In this document: positions 9,639 to 17,877 of the stretch, piece after piece
How the letters are laid out: each line of letters opens with the position of its first letter
Position numbering within the stretch: the stretch's first letter is position 1
NCBI RefSeq assembly: GCF_000237085.1
Contig: NC_016627.1
Span: 4,030,118-4,094,117, forward strand
Direction of reading: 5' to 3'
DNA: 64,000 nt
From: Acetivibrio clariflavus DSM 19732
Lineage (GTDB): Bacteria > Bacillota > Clostridia > Acetivibrionales > Acetivibrionaceae
The notes under the pieces: generated by a model
What the model was told of the DNA's origin: nothing
What the model saw: only the letters and a program-made list of their open reading frames with translations
Databases searched by the model: none
Translations under genes and position numbers: made by a program

Positions 9639-11048
9639 TTATTCAACAACAATATCCTTGAAATCTTCCTTTACACTTTCTTTAAAATAATTAAGCGCTT
9701 CTTCTTTTGACATATTTCCGGTTAAATAACTTAACACAAAATCTACAAACATATTTTCAAAAGATGTGTCATATCTCTGAACCAACTTTCCATTAACCTT
9801 CGAAAGTTCCGATTTAAACACTTCATACAGATTCTGATTAATAGTCTTGTTTATAAAACCAGCATCCTTTGACAGCTTTTCAATCATTTCCGTGTTATTA
9901 ATAAATGCTCCAGGAGAATTAGCAATTGATTCAAGAAGTTCCGTATCTGTACATATAAATTTAATAAATTCCCATGCAAGTTTCTTCTTCTCAGGGGTAG
10001 ATTTTTTGGTGATACCATACCATGTACCACCCCAAAAGTAGGGATAAGTAGGCTTTGCTATCCCCCATCTACCGGTATCTTTGTTAACTGTATCGTATAT
10101 CTCGATTATGTAAGGGATACCCCATGTAGGAATAGCAAACATGAAATAACTATCATCGGCAACAGCCTTTTGCCAACTTGGTGTCCAAGCCTCCAAACCA
10201 CCATCCTGACCCATATCTCTAAGTTGTTTTTGCAAGTCAATATACTCTAACATTTTTGGATCGATATTTAATTTGCCTTCTTTTATCCATCCTTCGCTAC
10301 GTCCGGCCAAATATATTATCATTAATTCATTATGTCCTGGAACAAGCTTTACTTTTCCCTCGCTTCTTTCTCTTAGCTTTTTGGCCGTATCAATTATTTT
10401 TTCAGTTGAAGAGAGCATTTCTGCTATGACATCAGGATCATCAGTTCCAAAATACTTTCTGGCAATATCCCTCTTATATCCTATACCACCGGGTATTGCA
10501 CTATTTGTCAATGCTTTAATTTTTCCATCATCGCTTCTTCCAACATCCACAGTGTAGGGTACCATTTTGCCTGTCAACTCTTCTGCATTGTAGGGAGGTA
10601 AAGATAGGTCTTCAAGCGCATCCGGTATGTTCACTAACCTTTTGACATATCCAATTTCTGCAGCACAAACATCCGGATAATTTTCATAAAATCCAAACGG
10701 GAATGAATAATGCTCATATGGTTCTTTGTTAGTTTGCACATTAATTTTTACTCCCGGATGTTTTGCTTCAAATGCCCTTGCAAGTTTTATACCTTCATTT
10801 ATATCAAAGTGCCAGAACATAAATTCTCCCTTTAATTCCTCAGTCTTGATTTCCTCACTCACTTTTGAAGTTAAGACATGTGCAGAAGTTTCCTGATTGG
10901 ATACCGGTAATTGTTCATTATGCTCACAGCCAACAAGTGATAAAGAAAGCATAAGAACACTAATTCCTATAGCTCCGGCTCTTTTAATGAAATGAAGGTT
11001 CTTTATTAATCTCTTCTTTCTTCTCAATATTGTTATAAACCTATTCAT
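9639..11048 (-). CDS. Extracellular solute-binding lipoprotein, family 1 (sugar-type ABC transporter component)
   Basis: A 469-residue protein with a positively charged N-terminus, a hydrophobic segment and the lipobox LSLVGC. The mature part starts EHNEQLPVSN. The fold signature includes FWHFDINEGIKLARAFEAKHPGV, the classic N-terminal lobe of family 1 binding proteins, and WGGTWYGITKKSTPEKKKLAWEFIKF in the C-terminal lobe. No permease or ATPase gene is adjacent, so it is an orphan binding protein or serves a distant transporter. AGGA lies about 9 nt upstream of the ATG. The ligand is not predictable here. Confidence 0.88.
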   Translation of the reverse strand: MNRFITILRRKKRLIKNLHFIKRAGAIGISVLMLSLSLVGCEHNEQLPVSNQETSAHVLTSKVSEEIKTEELKGEFMFWHFDINEGIKLARAFEAKHPGVKINVQTNKEPYEHYSFPFGFYENYPDVCAAEIGYVKRLVNIPDALEDLSLPPYNAEELTGKMVPYTVDVGRSDDGKIKALTNSAIPGGIGYKRDIARKYFGTDDPDVIAEMLSSTEKIIDTAKKLRERSEGKVKLVPGHNELMIIYLAGRSEGWIKEGKLNIDPKMLEYIDLQKQLRDMGQDGGLEAWTPSWQKAVADDSYFMFAIPTWGIPYIIEIYDTVNKDTGRWGIAKPTYPYFWGGTWYGITKKSTPEKKKLAWEFIKFICTDTELLESIANSPGAFINNTEMIEKLSKDAGFINKTINQNLYEVFKSELSKVNGKLVQRYDTSFENMFVDFVLSYLTGNMSKEEALNYFKESVKEDFKDIVVE

Positions 11049-11322
11049 TATTTATTCCTGACAATTTTGTTTTAAGCCTTGTTATCATAAGAAAAACTTA
11101 TTTATCTATATTATAATTAATAAATATTTTATATGTCAATTATTTACTGTACTTCTATTATTTTATCCTATAAAAACTGTTATATATCAAATAAAGAACT
11201 GTCCCTCATCTCACTATCCTATTAAAAAAAAGCAATATTATATAAGTATTTTATCTTCAAATATTTACGATTGGCATTTTATGATAAGTAAACTCTAAAA
11301 ACGTACCTAAGGCTTTTTACTA

Positions 11323-11838
11323 TCACTTCGCATTTAATTTTTTCCACTTTCTAATCTTGCTGCGAAAGGACTTAAACGGAGCAACCGTGTTAATATGTAC
11401 CCATTTCCAAACCGGCCAATTGGATGGTGTAGAAGATGCCCATTTACGGCTGCCTGCTATGAAAAGCTCCTCCTCTGTAAAACCGTCAAGCCAGCAGACA
11501 AAAGAGCGGACTTTATCTTTAAATAAATCTTGCAATTCAGTCAGAGAATATGACGAAAACTTATCATAGAAGCTTTGGTATAGCGCACCTAAGTTATTCC
11601 ATTTGTAGCCTTCACAGGGAGTAACAACCGTCTTCCCTTCAGCTTCAGCCCTGTCCCACCCCATAACTAAATCAATCCATCCTAACTGATAGGCTATCAT
11701 CTGTGCCGGTGTTCTATCCACACCGTCAATAAGCTTGTCCTTGTCGGCTTCTTCCACATTCACAAACTCATTAATAAAAAGTTCCGCCGTTTTTTCAATC
11801 TCGCAAATCAGAGCTTTCTTGTTTTCATATCCCTGCAT
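11323..11838 (-). CDS. DfsB/ClbS (DUF1706) family protein
   Basis: A 171-residue protein matching the DfsB/ClbS family, with conserved RTPAQMIAYQLGWIDLVMGW and KWNNLGALYQSFYDKF, and a C-terminal HINTVAPFKSFRSKIRKW. This DinB-like four-helix family includes ClbS, which inactivates colibactin; most members have unknown roles. AAAAAGGAG precedes the ATG. It lies 75 nt downstream of the WYL regulator on the same strand and is probably co-transcribed with and controlled by it. Confidence 0.85.
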   Translation of the reverse strand: MQGYENKKALICEIEKTAELFINEFVNVEEADKDKLIDGVDRTPAQMIAYQLGWIDLVMGWDRAEAEGKTVVTPCEGYKWNNLGALYQSFYDKFSSYSLTELQDLFKDKVRSFVCWLDGFTEEELFIAGSRKWASSTPSNWPVWKWVHINTVAPFKSFRSKIRKWKKLNAK

Positions 11839-11913
11839 AACGTGTTCTCCTTTTTGGTATTTTAATTTTTATCTCATAGGGATATTATGACAATAAAATT
11901 CTGACATCCTATG

Positions 11914-12810
11914 TCAAGTTTTGTTCTTTTCATAAATCTCTTTTGCCACTTTTGCAACAATTCCTTTTAAACGCACAGGTTCAATAATTTCTACCTTGGT
12001 TCCGAAGGAAAGCAGAAATCCGACAAGCCAAGCATCTTCAGGCATATGAGCTGTAACTGTCAAATTTCCCTCTGCATCAGTCTTGATATGCTCAATGTCA
12101 AATTCATCGTACACGCGGTAAGCCATCTCTTTAGGAAAACGAAGCGTTACTGGAGTGTATTTTTGCGATTCCTCAATTTTTTGTTCCGGATAAGAAATGG
12201 GAGAAAAGTATTCATTTAACAGCTCCAATTGCAGAATACGATTTAGCTTAAAAATCCTAAAGTCCATTTTTTCAAGGCAATAGGCTTTCAAATACCAATC
12301 CCTCGCCTTAAAAAGCAGCTTAAGCGGCTGTACGGTTCTTTGCCCAGGCTCTTTATAAGTATTTGCATAAATAATCCTTACACATCTATGGTTAATAATT
12401 GCAGATTTTAAAAGTTCAAACTTTTCATTATCCCTCTTCTTTTCTCCCCATCGGGACAAATCCACCTCAATCCAGTTCTCCGAATTAACTTGAAAAAGTG
12501 CCTTTAATTTTTCCAGTATATCTTTTTCATTACCACCATTAAGAGCTGTTATACTCTGCAGTGCAGACAGTATTTTCTGTTTCTCCTGTTCGGACAACAG
12601 TATTTTATCAAGAACAAAACCATTCATAAATCGGATTCCGCCATTCCTGCCGGTTTTCGCATATATAGGAATGCCTGCACTACTTAATGTGTCAATATCC
12701 CTGTAAATTGTCCTAACAGATACTTCAAACCGTTCCGCCATCTCGGAAGCGCTGGCCTGTCCCTTGTTCAGCAAATAATACACAATTTTGAACAACCTGC
12801 TCTCCTGCAT
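11914..12810 (-). CDS. YafY-type transcriptional regulator (HTH plus WYL domain)
   Basis: A 298-residue regulator. The N-terminal winged helix (LFKIVYYLLNKGQASASEMA, VSVRTIYRDIDTL) is followed by a WYL ligand-binding domain with the motif RDWYLKAYCLEK, and a C-terminal WCX-like extension ending EIYEKNKT. I place the start at ATG 12810 (MQESRLFK) with GGGAG 8 nt upstream rather than at 12828. WYL proteins bind a ligand, or in some families nucleic acid, and regulate neighbouring genes, here probably the DfsB-like gene. Confidence 0.87.
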   Translation of the reverse strand: MQESRLFKIVYYLLNKGQASASEMAERFEVSVRTIYRDIDTLSSAGIPIYAKTGRNGGIRFMNGFVLDKILLSEQEKQKILSALQSITALNGGNEKDILEKLKALFQVNSENWIEVDLSRWGEKKRDNEKFELLKSAIINHRCVRIIYANTYKEPGQRTVQPLKLLFKARDWYLKAYCLEKMDFRIFKLNRILQLELLNEYFSPISYPEQKIEESQKYTPVTLRFPKEMAYRVYDEFDIEHIKTDAEGNLTVTAHMPEDAWLVGFLLSFGTKVEIIEPVRLKGIVAKVAKEIYEKNKT

Positions 12811-12999
12811 ATATGTATCTCCCATCATCTTTGATAATATTAAAACTAATTGCGCAAGGACGGTTCTCTGTTCTATTTTCGTTTCTTTCAGTATTGTTAT
12901 TATTTGTCCCTGTCAATCCATTTATTTGATTTATTTAAAACCATTTTTTCATATATTTCTGAATTTTCTTTTTTACTTATCTCCCAATTTACTTTTCCT

Positions 13000-13150
13000 A
13001 GGATTGAAACTTCGATGTTTTATAAACTTCTGATCTTTCCTTATTACCCATTTTTGAAATGTGCACTTTACTATATAAAATAATTACATATAACTTTCAG
13101 GTTATTTCATATATATAAATACCTTTACTTAATAAAACAAAGAGCCGTCT
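13000..13150. repeat. Dispersed repeat, copy R1
   Basis: This stretch starts GGATTGAAACTTCGATG and ends AAAACAAAGAGCCGTC. It aligns along its length with 19259-19420 and over its last 70 bp with 21083-21157; the shortest trace of the end sequence is at 11188-11209. It occupies most of the 428-bp gene-free gap 12829-13256. Confidence 0.6.
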
Positions 13151-13256
13151 GATGTAAAACAGATATGACAGGCAATAGGATGTCATAAGCAGCAGTTGCC
13201 ATAGCTTTTTCGCTATGACAACTGTTAAAAATCAATAAACATTAGTATAAATAATA

Positions 13257-14381
13257 TCATGCCTTGCATTTTTTATCACCCATACTGTTGGAAAGTAAGG
13301 CATTCAACTGCTCAAGCAGACTGCCACCGCCACTCAATGAAATATTGCCAATCTTTTCACAGATCTTTTCAAGGAACTCAAGCTCTTTAAGCCTGTAAAG
13401 AGTTTTATTCTCCTCCATAAGCTTTGCAGTATTCAACAGGCTTCTTGTTGAGGCAATCTCTTCCCTTCTGGTTATGACATTGGCCTGTGCCTTCTTTTCA
13501 GCGATCAGAACAGTGTTTAGAATTTCCTTTATATCTCCGGGCAGTATAACATCCTTGACTCCGGCGAACAAAAATTCCACACCGAAACTTTCGCCTTTCT
13601 CCTTTAATCTATCAAGAACAAAGCTGCCTATCTCCTGCTTTTTCAGAAGAAGGTCATCGAGTTTTAGACTACCCACATATTCCCTCAAAATTAACTGCAA
13701 TATTATATACAGTTGTTCCTCAAAGGATTTTATACCAACTGTTTTCAAAGGATCAACTATCTTGTAATGACAAACAAAATTTAATCTCAATGTGATTTTG
13801 TCTTCAGTCATAACCTCCTGACCGGTCATATCCAACTGCTGCTGCCTCAAATCCACATTTTTTACGGTGACACGTATAGGACTTTTCCAGAAGAAATACC
13901 TCCCAGGTTCTAAAGTTTTCTGTATAACATTGTTGTAATACAGAATTCCTTTCTCATGATTGCTCACTTCAAAGCATTCTACAAAGGCCGCAAGTTTTGG
14001 ACTGCTATATATAGAAATATCAATATCCGGTCTTATTTCAGGATCAGTAATGTTAACTATTATGAAATCGTGCTTTTTAAGTACATTCCAAAAGGCATAT
14101 TTACCGGAATTAAGTACGTCCACGAGTTTTCCGTCTTCAAAATGAATGGCAATTTCATTATCCTGCACATCAATCACAGTAAGCTCTTCCAACAATTCTT
14201 TGTCCTCAAGAAACAGGTTTATATTTTTACCGGCACAGTCAAAGGGTTTGTTTACATCAGCAGCAACAACGCTGTATTTGGCAAACGGGCTAAAAAAGTA
14301 TTTTCCGGGTTTTAGACATTTTACATAGTTGCCGTCCTTAAATAACAATCCTCTTTCATCGTTTTTGATTATTACCTTCAT
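13257..14381 (-). CDS. Slipin family SPFH/band-7 protein
   Basis: A 374-residue SPFH protein without an obvious transmembrane helix. It carries an internal repeat: NDERGLLFKDGNYVKCLKPG near residue 7 and NHEKGILYYNNVIQKTLEPG near residue 140. The second unit continues into the band-7 core (VDLRQQQLDMTGQEVMTEDK, then LRLNFVCHYKIVDPL), followed by a helical region (AEKKAQANVITRREEIAST). Slipins form membrane-associated oligomeric scaffolds. AAAGGGGTG precedes the ATG. The unusual context is the tRNA-like sequence 300-500 bp upstream on the same strand. From memory, slipin genes occur in some RtcB/Ro60 RNA-repair loci, but no rtcB or Ro60 gene is in this window. Confidence 0.85.
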   Translation of the reverse strand: MKVIIKNDERGLLFKDGNYVKCLKPGKYFFSPFAKYSVVAADVNKPFDCAGKNINLFLEDKELLEELTVIDVQDNEIAIHFEDGKLVDVLNSGKYAFWNVLKKHDFIIVNITDPEIRPDIDISIYSSPKLAAFVECFEVSNHEKGILYYNNVIQKTLEPGRYFFWKSPIRVTVKNVDLRQQQLDMTGQEVMTEDKITLRLNFVCHYKIVDPLKTVGIKSFEEQLYIILQLILREYVGSLKLDDLLLKKQEIGSFVLDRLKEKGESFGVEFLFAGVKDVILPGDIKEILNTVLIAEKKAQANVITRREEIASTRSLLNTAKLMEENKTLYRLKELEFLEKICEKIGNISLSGGGSLLEQLNALLSNSMGDKKCKA

Positions 14382-14396
14382 TTTGTTACACCCCTT

Positions 14397-14687
14397 TTAA
14401 AAACCAATAACTTTTTCGAGTCCTCTTCGAGAATTCTCCCAAGACGTCAGCGGAGTATTGCTTGAGGATATTACTCGCATATCGTTATACATCACTTCAT
14501 TTACAGCTTTAAGGATTGCCCTTTTACCGTAAATGCAAGGCAATGTACAAGGATAAGCTCGACCTATCCGGTATCCGCATACTTCAAGGCCTAAGTCCCG
14601 GCGCCTCACAAAAACTTTGTGAAAGCCTGAGAATTCTCTAGAGTCTCCCTTTTTACTTACCTCGATTAACTGTCGAGTGCTAACCAT
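14397..14687 (-). CDS. Doubtful 96-residue ORF between tRNA-like RNA and slipin
   Basis: The frame (MVSTRQLIEVSKKG...) ends 15 nt before the slipin start, right before slipin's ribosome site, which is how a leading operon gene would sit. Against it, the ATG lies inside the D-arm of the tRNA-like element, no Shine-Dalgarno precedes it, and the DNA holds several perfect hairpins (for example GAGAATTCTC, and TCACAAA/TTTGTGA). It may instead be a structured leader RNA. I recognise no domain. Confidence 0.3.
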   Translation of the reverse strand: MVSTRQLIEVSKKGDSREFSGFHKVFVRRRDLGLEVCGYRIGRAYPCTLPCIYGKRAILKAVNEVMYNDMRVISSSNTPLTSWENSRRGLEKVIGF

Positions 14688-14875
14688 AGCAATCAGATCT
14701 TAATCTGACGGGGATTCGAACCCCTTTTCCTTTCCTTATGCTCTGCCGCTGAGCTAATTACCTCCCGGTAATGGAGGAATCGAACCTCCGACACTAAGGT
14801 ACTTTGAGCTCCAATTTCCCGGAATATCTCTCACGACCAAGGCAAGAAATACCGCAAGACCATTCGGAAATCTTT
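14661..14875 (-). ncRNA. Tandem permuted tRNA-like elements (putative structured RNA) upstream of slipin
   Basis: On the minus strand, element A is a T-arm at 14789-14773 (GGAGG-TTCGATT-CCTCC), ATTACC (14772-14767), loop GGGA, GGTAAT (14762-14757), TA, then a D-arm at 14754-14740 (GCTC-AGCGGCA-GAGC). Element B is a T-arm at 14724-14710 (GGGG-TTCGAAT-CCCC), GTCAGAT (14709-14703), loop TAAG, ATCTGAT (14698-14692), T, a D-arm-like hairpin (14690-14679), A, and a 17-nt anticodon-like arm at 14677-14661 (CTCGA-CAGTTAA-TCGAG). In both, the acceptor strands pair only in permuted order (6 of 6 and 7 of 7 pairs, one G-U). An upstream stem pairs 14862-14871 with 14814-14825. The loop of B resembles tRNA-Asn(GTT) but has A at position 33. 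No ordinary tRNA can be drawn. Confidence 0.6.
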
Positions 14876-14899
14876 GCTATTGGGAAGTGGAACAATTTT

Positions 14900-14905
14900 A
14901 GTATA
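14900..14905 (-). promoter_or_regulatory. Possible -10 box (TATACT) for the tRNA-like RNA/slipin transcript
   Basis: TATACT on the minus strand lies about 25 nt upstream of the first stem of the structured RNA. No convincing -35 hexamer is seen at the right distance, so this is weak. Confidence 0.25.
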
Positions 14906-14977
14906 AGGGAATAACTTACCAATTAACAGACAAAAAGTTTGCAATCTTTTAAGAATATCACCGATAATATGGATGTA

Positions 14978-15265
14978 TCAAAACAGTGAAATTTGCGTAT
15001 TTATATACGTCTCAGTACATCCTCTTATTATGTCATTCATTTTATAAATAATCCCGTATTTATTACATTTATACATAAACAGACTCCACAACTCCTTTGC
15101 CCTAAGCGAGCGGTACTCATAGGAATTTCCATAGTTTTTTATATATTTCTCTTTAACCGACGGAAAAAGTTTGTCTAATTCATTGTAATACCATTCCGTT
15201 TGATTCTGCCTTAAAGCCACACCAAAGGCAGGATAGATGAATTTTGCCCCACTTTGATTTGACAT
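14978..15265 (-). pseudogene. Fossil C-terminal third of an SPL-like radical SAM paralogue
   Basis: The 95-residue frame (SGAKFIYPAFGVALRQNQ onward) aligns with residues about 205-294 of the protein at 8643-9527, at roughly 75% identity by eye, down to the shared ending QISLF. The radical-SAM cluster domain is missing, and upstream DNA goes straight into the BlaI-regulated promoter. It is a truncated duplicate. Confidence 0.8.
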
Positions 15266-15295
15266 CTGTATGTCATATTCTATTCTAACTGACTA

Positions 15296-15349
15296 TTGAC
15301 TTTTATCTTCTGCAAATGTAGAATAATATTATATTCTGCATTTGTAGAA
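15296..15349 (+). promoter_or_regulatory. blaI promoter with two BlaI-type palindromic operators
   Basis: TTGACT (15296-15301), a 17-bp spacer and TAGAAT (15319-15324) form a good sigma-A promoter. Two 16-bp dyads, TTCTGCAAATGTAGAA (15308-15323) and TTCTGCATTTGTAGAA (15334-15349), are 26 bp apart. The first covers the spacer and -10. This is the usual layout for autorepression by BlaI/MecI dimers. Confidence 0.85.
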
Positions 15350-15362
15350 GGAGTTGATTGTA

Positions 15363-15752
15363 GTGAAAAGCAATTTCAAAAGATTACCCGATTCAGAATT
15401 GCAAATAATGTTAATTATTTGGAATTCAAAGGAACCTGTCACCCGGGCCTACATAGAAGAAAGGTTGGAGGATAAGAAGCTTGCTCCGACAACAATATTG
15501 TCCTTTTTATCAAGATTGGAGCAAAAGGGCTTTGTCAAGGTGGAGCGAATCGGAAAAAACAATTACTATTCCCCGCTAATAGATGAGGAATCGTACATCA
15601 AAAATGAGGCGAAAACCGTTTTGGACAAATTATATAAAAGTTCAATCAAAAAGTTTGTTGCAGCACTTTATGACGGTAAAGAACTGGATAATAAGGAACT
15701 GCTTGAATTAAGAGATTTTTTGGACCAAAAGATTAAGCAGGGGGACAAATAA
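15363..15752 (+). CDS. blaI: BlaI/MecI/CopY family repressor
   Basis: A 129-residue winged-helix repressor (KRLPDSELQIMLIIW, VTRAYIEERLEDKKLAPTTI, SRLEQKGFVKVERIGK) with a helical dimerisation tail. The start is GTG 15363, 9 nt after AGAAGGAG; the in-frame TTG at 15354 abuts the ribosome site and is unlikely. BlaI repressors are removed by proteolysis triggered by the partner BlaR1 sensor, encoded 2 nt downstream. The paired palindromes in the promoter are its probable targets. Confidence 0.92.
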   Translation: MKSNFKRLPDSELQIMLIIWNSKEPVTRAYIEERLEDKKLAPTTILSFLSRLEQKGFVKVERIGKNNYYSPLIDEESYIKNEAKTVLDKLYKSSIKKFVAALYDGKELDNKELLELRDFLDQKIKQGDK

Positions 15753-15754
15753 CC

Positions 15755-16852
15755 ATGGAATTGTTTATTAATAACCTCATATTGTTATCGGTTACAAGCT
15801 CGATATTTATTGTTCTTACCCATCTGGTTTACAGTCTTTCAAAAGACCGATACACCGCAAAGTGGAAATACTATATTTGGCTGATTTTAGCAATAAGGCT
15901 GTTGATTCCTTTGGATATCTCCATAAAATCACTGTCACTCAATGTACCGACTTTTCAAGGCAGTATCAGCAAAGATGAAGTTTCTATAAACGAAAATCTC
16001 TCGAACGAAAGCTTGAATCATCCTTTGGGCAATTTGACAAGCATGCCGGACAGCAATCTTAAAAACACATCAAACCAGACCTTTGAAAATACCACACACA
16101 AAGAAGAAATATCAAAGACCGAAAAAACAAAGGTTGTAAAAACCTTGACCCCACACCAAATAGCTTTTATTATATGGCTATCGGGTATATTAGCCTTCAT
16201 GGGAATTGACATAATTAAATACTGCATATTTAAGCGAAAGCTTACAAGATGGAGTCTATCAATTAAAAATGGGCAATATAATGAAGTTCTCTCGGACAGT
16301 CTAAATAAAATGAAAATAAATAACACAGTTAACCTGTACGTATCTAAAGCAGTATACACTCCAATGCTTGCAGGTATAATCAAACCGTCAATATATATTC
16401 CCCATGAAAACTACAGCCTGGAAGAACTTGAAATAATTATCAAACATGAGCTGATTCACTATAAAAGACATGATTTATTATATAAATTGCTGCTCATGCT
16501 TGTAAAAGACGTCCATTGGTTTAACCCCTTTGTACACTTTATGGCTGTTGAAGCAAACAAAGACTTAGAGCTCATATGTGACGAGGAAGTGGTTAAAAAC
16601 AAGGATTTCGAGTATAGGGAAAGATATTCAAAGCTCCTGCTTGACTCAGCCAGTGCGGCAAAAAGCCAAGTACATCTTGCAACCGGCATATTTGGCGGTG
16701 TAAAAACAATAAAAAGAAGATTTGTAAATATTCTAAATGTAAGACAGTACAAAAAAGGATATAAATTTACAGCGGGCATTGCTCTGTTGCTAATAATCTC
16801 CAATTTATTCGTTTCCTGCGGTGAAAAGGTCGGAATATCACCCCAACCGTGA
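15755..16852 (+). CDS. BlaR1/MecR1-type M56 metallopeptidase sensor, N-terminal part (ends at an in-frame TGA)
   Basis: A 365-residue membrane protein with helices near residues 5-27, 36-54, 128-150 and 338-355. The zinc-protease motif is HELIHYKRHD, with the downstream ligand region LELICDEEVV. In BlaR1 systems this domain transmits an external signal to destroy the BlaI repressor. The frame stops at TGA 16850-16852 after VGISPQP, but the same frame stays open for another 295 codons (ETNNTVTRDLW...) through the next entry. The gene was therefore probably one of about 660 codons. The peptidase core is complete, so the shortened product could still be active without the extracellular domain. 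Confidence 0.88.
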   Translation: MELFINNLILLSVTSSIFIVLTHLVYSLSKDRYTAKWKYYIWLILAIRLLIPLDISIKSLSLNVPTFQGSISKDEVSINENLSNESLNHPLGNLTSMPDSNLKNTSNQTFENTTHKEEISKTEKTKVVKTLTPHQIAFIIWLSGILAFMGIDIIKYCIFKRKLTRWSLSIKNGQYNEVLSDSLNKMKINNTVNLYVSKAVYTPMLAGIIKPSIYIPHENYSLEELEIIIKHELIHYKRHDLLYKLLLMLVKDVHWFNPFVHFMAVEANKDLELICDEEVVKNKDFEYRERYSKLLLDSASAAKSQVHLATGIFGGVKTIKRRFVNILNVRQYKKGYKFTAGIALLLIISNLFVSCGEKVGISPQP

Positions 16853-16879
16853 GAAACCAATAACACTGTAACGAGGGAC

Positions 16880-17737
16880 TTGTGGGATTTACCTGAAGAA
16901 GACGAAGACTTGGCTCAAAGAATGGCATTGAGAAGTTACGGTGCTGACATGCCTGTTTTGGTATATGCTTCTGACAAAATCGCAATAGTTTCCGCCTATT
17001 GGGGAATTGCCGTTTACGACCTTGTAAAAGAAAGGCTCAGCCGGGTTGTGGATTTGATCTCCATTAATATGTCTCATACCCAGGGGGATTTCTGCAGGAT
17101 TGTTTCGGTTAACAAAGAGGGAACACATATAATTATTAAGAGGATGTTTAAAGATCCTAAAAACCCTGTTCCCACTTATTTATATGATATAGAAAAAGAC
17201 AAACTGGAAATTACGCAACAAGAAGAATTTGAAGAATATTCCGACAATATATATTCAGATGATAATAAAGAAGTGCAAAATTTACTTAAAGATACGGTTT
17301 GGGGTTCATTCAATTACAATTTTGCCAAAATCGATCCGGACAAATGGATAGGTTTAAAATACGATATTAGCGAATGGTATGATATGAGATCTCTTTATTT
17401 ATATGTATTTGACAACGGAAATGTAAGTAAAAAGCAAATTTTCAGCAAATACAATGATTTGCCCCCATGGCCAACGGAGGCCGAAATAATAGAAAAGCAT
17501 CTAAGTCATATAAAAGGCGGAAAAAGGTATGAGGACCACATTGCTTTTGAAGGCCTGACTGAAGAAGAGGTCATGAAAAATTTTAGGAAAGGTAATGAGT
17601 GGACCTATATTGAAACAGATGATGGTATGGAGAAGTACAAGAAAAAAATAAGCAATTATGATGTTATAATTGGAGTCAATGCCTATACAGATACCGATAC
17701 AAATGAAACTATCCTCCGTATCAGAGTAAATAATTAA
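16880..17737 (+). CDS. Detached C-terminal extracellular domain of the BlaR1-like sensor
   Basis: This frame is in phase with the preceding peptidase gene and separated from it only by TGA and nine sense codons. The product (DLPEEDEDLAQRMALRSYG... to RIRVNN) has no signal peptide or membrane helix, as expected for the outer domain of a fused sensor rather than a free protein. The TTG at 16880 has GAGGG only 3 nt upstream; ATG 16922 is another possible restart. The likely lesion is CGA to TGA. I see no selenocysteine-insertion context. I recognise no penicillin-binding motifs (SxxK/KTG), so the ligand is probably not a beta-lactam. Confidence 0.6.
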   Translation: MWDLPEEDEDLAQRMALRSYGADMPVLVYASDKIAIVSAYWGIAVYDLVKERLSRVVDLISINMSHTQGDFCRIVSVNKEGTHIIIKRMFKDPKNPVPTYLYDIEKDKLEITQQEEFEEYSDNIYSDDNKEVQNLLKDTVWGSFNYNFAKIDPDKWIGLKYDISEWYDMRSLYLYVFDNGNVSKKQIFSKYNDLPPWPTEAEIIEKHLSHIKGGKRYEDHIAFEGLTEEEVMKNFRKGNEWTYIETDDGMEKYKKKISNYDVIIGVNAYTDTDTNETILRIRVNN

Positions 17738-17749
17738 AGTAAATAATTA

Positions 17750-17780
17750 TTGAAAGCTGTTAAACTTAACTTTCAGTTTT
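17750..17780 (+). terminator. Imperfect hairpin after the sensor gene
   Basis: TGAAA/TTTCA and GTTAA/TTAAC pair with a 3-nt bulge, followed by GTTTTA. This is a weak terminator candidate 13 nt after the stop. Confidence 0.35.
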
Positions 17781-17877
17781 ACCCGGCATAGGAATTTAAT
17801 TTAAATCAATTTATCCTTGCACAATAATAAAACACAGAAGCTGCCATCAACCCCTACTTATATTTGCGGTGATCAAA

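Noticed and set aside
13001-13010. GGATTGAAAC, similar to the 3' end of type I CRISPR repeats, also at 19259-19268
   Set aside because: Only single occurrences separated by kilobases, no spacer array, and similarity between copies continues far past a repeat length, so it is a dispersed repeat and not a CRISPR array.
14710-14790. Ordinary tRNA gene made from the D-arm at 14740-14754 and the T-arm at 14710-14724
   Set aside because: Only 15 purine-rich bases lie between the arms, so there is no anticodon arm, and the flanking acceptor strands do not pair in normal order.
16850-16852. Selenocysteine codon in the BlaR1-like gene
   Set aside because: No selenocysteine-type active-site context, no clear SECIS-like hairpin right after the TGA, and the family does not use selenocysteine.
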